A DNA stretch of 8,200 nucleotides from Anaerolineae bacterium. Its GTDB lineage: Bacteria > Chloroflexota > Anaerolineae > B4-G1 > SLSP01. Numbering within the stretch: position 1 is the stretch's first letter; the number at the start of each line of letters is the position of its first letter. The translations under genes were made by a program, and so were the position numbers. Location: the NCBI GenBank assembly GCA_021159805.1, contig JAGHDT010000296.1, positions 1 to 8,200 on the forward strand, read 5' to 3'. The notes under the pieces were generated by a model. It was given only the letters and a program-made list of their open reading frames with translations. It did no database searches and had not been told where the DNA came from. Below, one piece after another: positions 1 through 5,200 of the stretch.

Positions 1-10
1 ACGTCAATGC

Positions 11-47
11 TCAGTGGATTCATCTGCCTCAGTGGTTCAGTGATTCA
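11..47. repeat. Short degenerate direct repeats
   Basis: Three related short units lie close together. TCAGTGGATTCA at 11-22 is echoed by TCAGTGGTTCA at 29-39, which runs directly into TCAGTGATTCA at 37-47. From 30 to 47 the sequence repeats with a period of 8 (CAGTGGTT, CAGTGATT, CA). This is seen directly. Such low-copy degenerate repeats are common between genes in large environmental bacterial genomes. No function can be assigned. Confidence 0.5.
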
Positions 48-96
48 ACGGCCCACCGAGGATGGCGCCCCGCACTACGGCTCGTGACGCCGCAAG

Positions 97-140
97 GGTC
101 TGTACGCGTGGCGAAGTGGCACTTCGCCGCTACGCAGACC
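97..140. repeat. Nested imperfect inverted repeat (long hairpin)
   Basis: The outer arms GGTCTG (97-102) and CAGACC (135-140) pair perfectly. Inside them, GGCGAAG (110-116) pairs with CTTCGCC (122-128) around the 5-base loop TGGCA. The inner stem extends outward by a U-G and a G-C pair (109/129 and 108/130), leaving a small internal loop on both sides. It lies 84-127 bases downstream of the sulfatase stop codon. It could act as a factor-independent terminator for that gene, but there is no clear T-tract on the minus strand. It could equally be a copy of a dispersed palindromic (REP/MITE-like) element. Neither role is proven by the sequence. Confidence 0.55.
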
Positions 141-196
141 GGGTTCAGGAGCCGCCGGGCTGGACATGTGGCTGCCTACTCTGTCTCTGCTTACTA

Positions 197-224
197 TCCA
201 ACATCCAACGTCCAACGTCCAACC
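197..224. repeat. Four tandem heptamers TCCAACR/C
   Basis: Four consecutive 7-base units are present: TCCAACA, TCCAACG, TCCAACG, TCCAACC. The last base of the array is shared with the sulfatase stop codon (TAG on the minus strand, plus-strand positions 224-226), so the array begins exactly where the reading frame ends. Heptameric short tandem repeats of this general kind are known between genes in cyanobacteria and are also seen in other environmental lineages. The function here is unknown. Confidence 0.75.
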
Positions 225-1702
225 TAGTGCCGCCCTCGGTTGTTCCAGAGGTTGCTCGCGCGCGCTAAGGCCGGATCGAAGTCAACGGAAATCGGATTGA
301 GCTTGCCATCCACGATGTGGGGGTCGTCGTTTGCCGCCATCCAGTCGATGATGCGTCGCCGCTGCTTCCCCAGCACATCCTGCCACTTCGGATCTTCGCT
401 TAGATCGTGCAGATCGCGTGGGTCGTTCTGGAGGTCGAAGAGAAACTCATAGTCATCGTCGCTGAACCACATGTATTTGGTCTGCGCATCACTGACGCCG
501 TAGACGACGCCACAATTGCCGCAGGTGGCCTTGCGGAAGGCATCCCTCTCACCCAGCATCACGGGTACCAGGCTCTGGCCCTCCACCGAATTGGGGATCG
601 GCACGCCGCAGATATCGAGGATCGTAGGCATTGTGTCCTCGTGCCCCGCCGGCGTGGTCGTGTCAACCTGCGTGAAGGTGAAGTTGTGCTGGCGGGCCCA
701 CGTCCGTGGAGGGCGCACGATGTAGGGCACGTTTGTGGATCCGCGGAAGAAGTCGCCCTTCGCCAGATTGCCGTGGTCGAAGAGCTGGTCCCCGTGATCG
801 CTCGTGAAGATGACCAGGGTGTTGTCGAGCAGGCCGTGCTCTCGCAGGTGGCCAAGCAGAACACCGATCATACTATCGATATGCGTGATCGTGGCCGCGA
901 AGCCGCGTAAGCTCTGTTGGATCATCAGCGGATGGTCTTTCCAGTCATCGTAATTGCTCTTGAGCTGCAGCCCGCGCACGCGCGTCGGCAGTTTCCTATC
1001 CACCCAGTCGCCCATCACGGGCTCAGGGAACTCGATGTGGCGGTAGAGATCGTAGAAGCTCTCCGGCGGCACGATGGGCGGGTGTGGTTTGTCGAATGAG
1101 ACGTGCAGGAAGAAGGGGCGCGTCGGGTCGCGGCGGTCGATAAACTCCATCGCGCGCTGCGCCGTCCAATGCGTCGTCGTGAAAGGCTCGGGCAGCGGGC
1201 TCAGCCGCATGCCGTACTCGTTGTTGCCCAGCCCATGGGTGTAGGCAAGATGGCCATAACCATGATCGTCGAGGAATGCCTCGTAGTCGTCTTTGAGCAG
1301 GCCGCCCTGCTTCCGCCCTTCTTCGTTGAGCTGCACATCCTCAAACCCGATGCGGTTGCGCTGGGGGCAGGTATGCAGCTTACCCGCCGCGAACGTCTGG
1401 TAACCGGCTGCTGTCATAACCTCGGCCAGCTTTGGCCCCTCTGGGAAGGGCTGCCCGTCCACATTGACGTTCATATGGATGCCGTAGCGGTTCTTGCCCG
1501 TCATCATGACGCGCCGCGCCGGCACACACACCGGCACTTCGCTGAAGGCCTGCGTGAAGTTTATTCCCTCGTATGCCAGCTCATCGATCTGGGGTGTCAT
1601 CACAATCGGGTGACCGTTGCAGCCCAGCCAATCGCTGCGCAGATGATCACAGCAGATGAACAGAACGTTTGGAGTTTCCGGATTCGTGGCGGGGTCCATC
1701 AT
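224..1702 (-). CDS. Cys-type (formylglycine) sulfatase, cytoplasmic, substrate unknown
   Basis: A 492-residue member of the alkaline-phosphatase-superfamily sulfatases, which hydrolyse sulfate esters (some relatives act on phosphonate or phosphate esters). The N-terminal strand NVLFICCDHLRSD supplies the first metal-binding Asp (D19; the next position is His rather than the common Asp or Gln). The signature CVPARRVMMTG has C59, P61 and R63, the C-x-P-x-R pattern in which Cys is oxidised to formylglycine by an FGE or anaerobic maturase. Other expected active-site elements are GKLH (K108, H110), DKPH (K205, H207), the second metal site SDHGD (D302, H303) and a downstream Lys (K315). Length is normal for the family. 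The ATG at 1702 is chosen because AAGGAG lies 6 bases upstream; an ATG immediately follows at 1699. A longer frame opening with TTG at 1759 runs through the likely promoter and is not preferred. The N-terminus has no signal peptide, so the enzyme is probably cytoplasmic, unlike many secreted polysaccharide sulfatases. Family assignment is firm; the substrate cannot be read from the sequence. Confidence 0.93.
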   Translation of the reverse strand: MMDPATNPETPNVLFICCDHLRSDWLGCNGHPIVMTPQIDELAYEGINFTQAFSEVPVCVPARRVMMTGKNRYGIHMNVNVDGQPFPEGPKLAEVMTAAGYQTFAAGKLHTCPQRNRIGFEDVQLNEEGRKQGGLLKDDYEAFLDDHGYGHLAYTHGLGNNEYGMRLSPLPEPFTTTHWTAQRAMEFIDRRDPTRPFFLHVSFDKPHPPIVPPESFYDLYRHIEFPEPVMGDWVDRKLPTRVRGLQLKSNYDDWKDHPLMIQQSLRGFAATITHIDSMIGVLLGHLREHGLLDNTLVIFTSDHGDQLFDHGNLAKGDFFRGSTNVPYIVRPPRTWARQHNFTFTQVDTTTPAGHEDTMPTILDICGVPIPNSVEGQSLVPVMLGERDAFRKATCGNCGVVYGVSDAQTKYMWFSDDDYEFLFDLQNDPRDLHDLSEDPKWQDVLGKQRRRIIDWMAANDDPHIVDGKLNPISVDFDPALARASNLWNNRGRH

Positions 1703-1708
1703 ATGTCG

Positions 1709-1714
1709 CTCCTT
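1709..1714 (-). promoter_or_regulatory. Ribosome-binding site of the sulfatase gene
   Basis: AAGGAG on the minus strand, 6 bases before the ATG at 1702 and 9 before the adjacent ATG at 1699. It decides the start against the TTG at 1759, which has no comparable site. Confidence 0.8.
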
Positions 1715-1739
1715 GAGATAGAATGAACCATTGGTTGGT

Positions 1740-1767
1740 AGGGTAGGACCGAATCCCAATCGGTCAA
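1740..1767 (-). promoter_or_regulatory. Weak sigma70-like promoter candidate for the sulfatase gene
   Basis: On the minus strand TTGACC (1767-1762) is followed after 16 bases by TACCCT (1745-1740). The -35 element is close to consensus; the -10 matches only half the positions. An 11-base palindrome, AACCATTGGTT (1726-1736), lies just downstream near the expected start of transcription and could be an operator, but it is short enough to occur by chance. Confidence 0.3.
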
Positions 1768-1846
1768 GGTCAGGCGAGATGAGGCGTCTGCCGGGGTACC
1801 TGGCGAACCTTGTGCTTGTTTTCTGTAGTCTATGGTGCTCACAAAG

Positions 1847-1882
1847 GAACCCGCTCGATGTGCACGCACATCGAGCGGGTTC
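1847..1882 (-). terminator. Perfect 16-bp stem-loop, probable terminator of khpA
   Basis: GAACCCGCTCGATGTG (1847-1862), a 4-base loop, then the exact reverse complement (1867-1882). It begins 43 bases past the khpA stop codon and lies between khpA and the sulfatase gene, where a terminator is expected. On the minus strand the stem is followed by CCTTTGTG, a weak T-tract; on the plus strand the tail is not T-rich. A terminator, an mRNA-stabilising hairpin or a protein-binding palindrome would all fit; terminator is the most economical reading. Confidence 0.6.
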
Positions 1883-1925
1883 TCCTATGGCCTCATCTCA
1901 GCTGGATGTCAGGAGCCCTTGCGGC

Positions 1926-2162
1926 TCATATGATCTCCACACTGACTTTCTTCTCCATTTTCGCTCCCAGGATCCGGGCTAGCGAGCGGATTGCGTTGAT
2001 AGTTTGACCTTTCCTCCCGATCATTCTACCCATGTCCCCGGACGCAACGTTCATCTCGATCATAATCACGGTCTCTCCGATGGCTTCGGTAATTCGGACG
2101 GCGTCGGGATCGTCTGTGAGGCTCTTGGTGATGTATTCCACCATCTCCTTGATCGCGGTCAT
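1926..2162 (-). CDS. khpA: KH-domain RNA-binding protein KhpA (YlqC family)
   Basis: A 78-residue single KH-domain protein, the usual size for this family. The KH signature is at residues 45-61: GRMIGRKGQTINAIRSL, with the RNA-contacting G-x-x-G loop as G49-R50-K51-G52. The N-terminal helix (MVEYITKSLTDDPDAV) and the C-terminal strand (KKVSVEII) also match KhpA. In Firmicutes KhpA pairs with KhpB/EloR, binds many RNAs and affects cell division and elongation; that role is known from relatives, not shown here. The start at 2162 is chosen for AAGGAG 6 bases upstream and because a strong promoter at 2215-2243 lies inside the alternative 105-residue frame, whose first codon would be the TTG of the -35 box. 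In many bacteria khpA sits between rpsP and rimM; here its neighbours are an A2M-like gene and a sulfatase, so it appears to be a separate transcription unit. Confidence 0.92.
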   Translation of the reverse strand: MTAIKEMVEYITKSLTDDPDAVRITEAIGETVIMIEMNVASGDMGRMIGRKGQTINAIRSLARILGAKMEKKVSVEII

Positions 2163-2168
2163 TGTCCT

Positions 2169-2174
2169 CTCCTT
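2169..2174 (-). promoter_or_regulatory. Ribosome-binding site of khpA
   Basis: AAGGAG on the minus strand with 6 bases before the ATG at 2162, the same sequence and spacing as at the sulfatase gene. It supports the 78-residue product. Confidence 0.85.
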
Positions 2175-2214
2175 GCTGGCGCTGAATAGGGATTCGCGTC
2201 CTCCACCTGTTACC

Positions 2215-2243
2215 AGTATACCCGCTATCCAGCAGTGTGACAA
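2215..2243 (-). promoter_or_regulatory. Sigma70-type promoter of khpA
   Basis: On the minus strand TTGTCA (2243-2238), an exact 17-base spacer, then TATACT (2220-2215): five of six consensus bases in each box at optimal spacing. Transcription would start near 2208, giving a leader of about 46 bases before the khpA ATG. The promoter lies in the 113-base gap after the A2M stop codon. Confidence 0.75.
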
Positions 2244-2275
2244 GGATCTGCATCTATTGGGACGTGTGCATATAT

Positions 2276-5200
2276 TTACTGCGTTATTGTGAAGAGTCGC
2301 CCATCGCTACGGCCGAACACCTCCGGGAAGTAGAACTCACTGGCTGTGGTGGGAATGACATGATAGTCGCCGGGCAACGTCGTGCGGAACGTGTAGCTGT
2401 ATTCGTAGGTGCCTGCGGCCAGGTAGTCGGCAAACAGGACCACTTTCTCGTCGCGCATCTCACTGCGGCTGTACCAGTGCCACCACCACCAATAACGCGA
2501 GCCCTCGCGCCGCAGACTCGGTCCCATCGCCAGCAGGCTGGTGGTTGCCAGCCCGGTATCGACCACCTCGCCGCCGGCCGGTAGGGGATCCTCGACGACC
2601 ACGTAGTAGCGATCGTGCGGTGAGATGATCGTCAGATCAACGCGTATGACGTCACCGAGCTTTGCCTCAGTCACCTCGGGGCATTCCCTGCGGTCCTGGG
2701 CCTCGCAGTTCGCCAGCGTGTACTTGCGCTGGACGATGAAGCCCCGGTCCTCCGGTTCGATGCTCTCCACGGGGAGATAGACCTGCAGGTGGGCGGTGTA
2801 GTAGAGCCGCCCGCTGCCGTCTGTGCGCGCTATGGTCAGCGCGTTGGTGGCATCCGGGTCGAGGTCCGAGATCGGGATGACCGTTGTCACGCCTTGGGCC
2901 ACGGTTTCTCGCGTCGCTGTGCCCACGGCTCTCTCCACATCGTTCAGGTAGAGGCCAAAGTCATAATTGGCATCAAGCTCACCGGTCTCCACCATCCAGT
3001 CCGTCAGGGCGATCAGGGCCCACGCCGTCTCCTGCGTGGTCTCCCAGATGCCGACTTTGCGCGCTACCATCAGCCAGCGCACGGCATTGGGGATCAGCGC
3101 GTTGTCCGGGTCCAACCGGGCAAACGTGTCGAGGATAATCGCTGTGGAGCGAGTATCAGTGTTCATCGCCCACCAGTCGTGGTGCGATTCCTCCCAGTGC
3201 GTGCCCGTGGCGCTCAGGATCGCGGCATTGTTGAGGTCCGAGAGGAGCGTGTTAAGCCGCGCGTCTGCCGGGTTGTACAGCCAGATGGCCTGTGCCAGGT
3301 AGGCACGCGCATAGGTGCTGAGCTTCTCACGGTTGTCATACAGCGTATCCAGATCGGCGCGGTCGGCGGCGTTGCCCTCCGCCAGCACATAGAGCAGCCA
3401 TGCTTGCCGGTTGGCATCCCGGTAGTGATCCAGATCGCGGATGGACTTGACCTGGGACTGTAGATAGCTCAGTCCGTTGTTCAGGACATCGGGTTCGACG
3501 GTGAAGCCCGCGTCCTGCGCCCGGAGGAGCGCAAAGACGACGTAGGCGCTGACATAGGCGTTGCTCTGTCTCCCACTCGGACGATACCACCATCCCCAAC
3601 CCCCATCGGGGTTCTGCTGGTTGGCAAGTTTGGCCAGACCCTCCTCGACCAGGCCGGGGAGCTTCGCCGCGAGCTCAGGATTATCGATACCCAGGCTCTG
3701 CAGCGCGTTGTAGGTGAGGACATTGGGCAGGAACCGGCTCACTGTCTGCTCTGTGCACTCATACTCGTAGTGCTCCAGGTAGTCCAGCCCCTCCTGCATC
3801 GCTGCGGCCAGGCTGGGGTCCAAATGTACGGTCAGCTGTCCGCGGCGGTCGTCGAACTCGGGAGGCAGGGCGATGGCCTCGGTCCGCGCGCCGCCCTCCG
3901 TCAACTGCCCCGCAGTACCCACGGTGTCCGGCGCGGTGTACCGCAGCACCAGCAATGAGCCGTCCGGCCCGGTCGTGAGCCGTGGTTTGCTGGCGTCGGT
4001 GAAGTCCCCTGCGGTGGCGCTGAAGACGACCTCGACTTGTGCGACGTCGTTGACGCTGGTCCACCACGTCACCTTGGCCTCACTGTGCGCGGCGATGGTG
4101 ACGCTCTGTTGTGCAGGCGTCTCCGCATCGATCTGCAGGCCCGCGCCGCTCAGCCCAACCTTGACGTCGAGTGAACCATCGGTGTTGTTGGCGACGTTGG
4201 CGGCGAGCTGGGCGCGATCGTCGACGACGAGAAATCTGGGGGTGACCGGGCGGATCAGCAGGGGCTTTGTCGCGACGACATCTGTCATGCCCTCGCCCAC
4301 GAGGGTATCGGCGGTCAGCCCGACCGCCCGCGCGACCCATGTCGTGAGGTTGTCCGGCAGTGTGACGGTAACCGAGGCTTGTCCGTTCCGATCCGTCACG
4401 ATCACCGGCGTCCACGCGGCGGTATCGGCGAAACTCTCGCGCACCTTGATGTCCGCAGGAGGCGCAGCGATGCTCTTGTTTTCTGCCTCCGCCCCTCCTC
4501 TCCCCAGCGTGGCTGTGGGCATGGCGGCGGGTGCCTCCATCGGCATGGCCTCCTCCGCCATGTCCGAATCATCGGCGAAGGCCATTGCCTCCTGGGTCTC
4601 TATGATCTCGATATCGAGTTCTTCCTGGTAGCGGTTCACCGATACGCTCAGGCCGCTAGCCGTGCTGATCTGGAGCTGGCGCCGGGCGTACAGCGCGCTG
4701 AGGATGTCCTGGGTACGCGGCTTGAGACTTAGCACGGCCTTGTCGACAACATCCAGCGACAACTCTGCCCCGGCAACCGGTCGGCCGTCAGGGTCCAGCG
4801 CTGTGATTGTGTAGGTGACGTCCTCACCGGGTTGCGCCTGTTCGAGGTCCACCTCAACTTGGACCGACAGTCTCTTGGGTGCCGGGTTGACCTCCAACGG
4901 CAGGAGGCCCATCTTGAACTGGGCCGGCCCTGATCCGTGTGGCGTGATCAGGACCACCGACACGTAGATGTTTGGAATATCGCCTCCTTCAATGGGCAGC
5001 CTATAGATGGTGCTGTTCGTCTCAAGGTGAAGCACATCATACCGGCGGATTCCCTCGCGCTCCACGGTCACCAGGGCCAGTTGAGGTGACTCCAGTGGTG
5101 AGGGGATCAGGATTTCGGCGGTCTCGCCGACCTGGTAGGTGCTCTTGTCACTGACCAGGGTGATCCGATCGTGGTTCTCACGACGCCACGCCACTGTGTC

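Larger units (their letters stand above)
1..223. other. Non-coding, repeat-rich left flank
   Basis: No gene is supported here. A 68-codon plus-strand frame starting at 62 overlaps the hairpin, the heptamer array and the 3' end of the sulfatase gene on the other strand. It is rich in Arg and Cys, has no recognisable domain and no convincing ribosome-binding site. What the stretch does hold is a set of short direct repeats, a nested hairpin and a heptamer array, each listed separately. Confidence 0.6.
2163..2275. other. Gap between the A2M-like gene and khpA
   Basis: This gap holds the khpA promoter and ribosome-binding site. I see no stem-loop with a T-tract after the A2M stop codon (TAA, plus-strand positions 2276-2278). 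Transcripts of the A2M gene may therefore run on into khpA, or terminate by a factor-dependent route. Confidence 0.55.

Noticed and set aside
197..224. Heptamer array considered as a CRISPR remnant
   Set aside because: The units are only 7 bases and directly contiguous, with no spacers.
1103..1726. Plus-strand open frame of 207 codons
   Set aside because: It is antisense to the sulfatase gene, across the catalytic motifs, and has no family features.
1700..1759. N-terminal extension of the sulfatase from a TTG at 1759
   Set aside because: The TTG overlaps the spacer of the likely promoter and has no ribosome-binding site. The internal ATG at 1702 has AAGGAG at 6 bases, and the family fold begins shortly after it.
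2163..2243. N-terminal extension of khpA from a TTG at 2243
   Set aside because: That TTG is part of the -35 box of a near-consensus promoter. The shorter 78-residue product has an ideal ribosome-binding site and the normal family length.
2789..3463. Plus-strand open frame of 224 codons
   Set aside because: It is antisense to the thioester and C-terminal domains of the A2M gene and has no recognisable domain.
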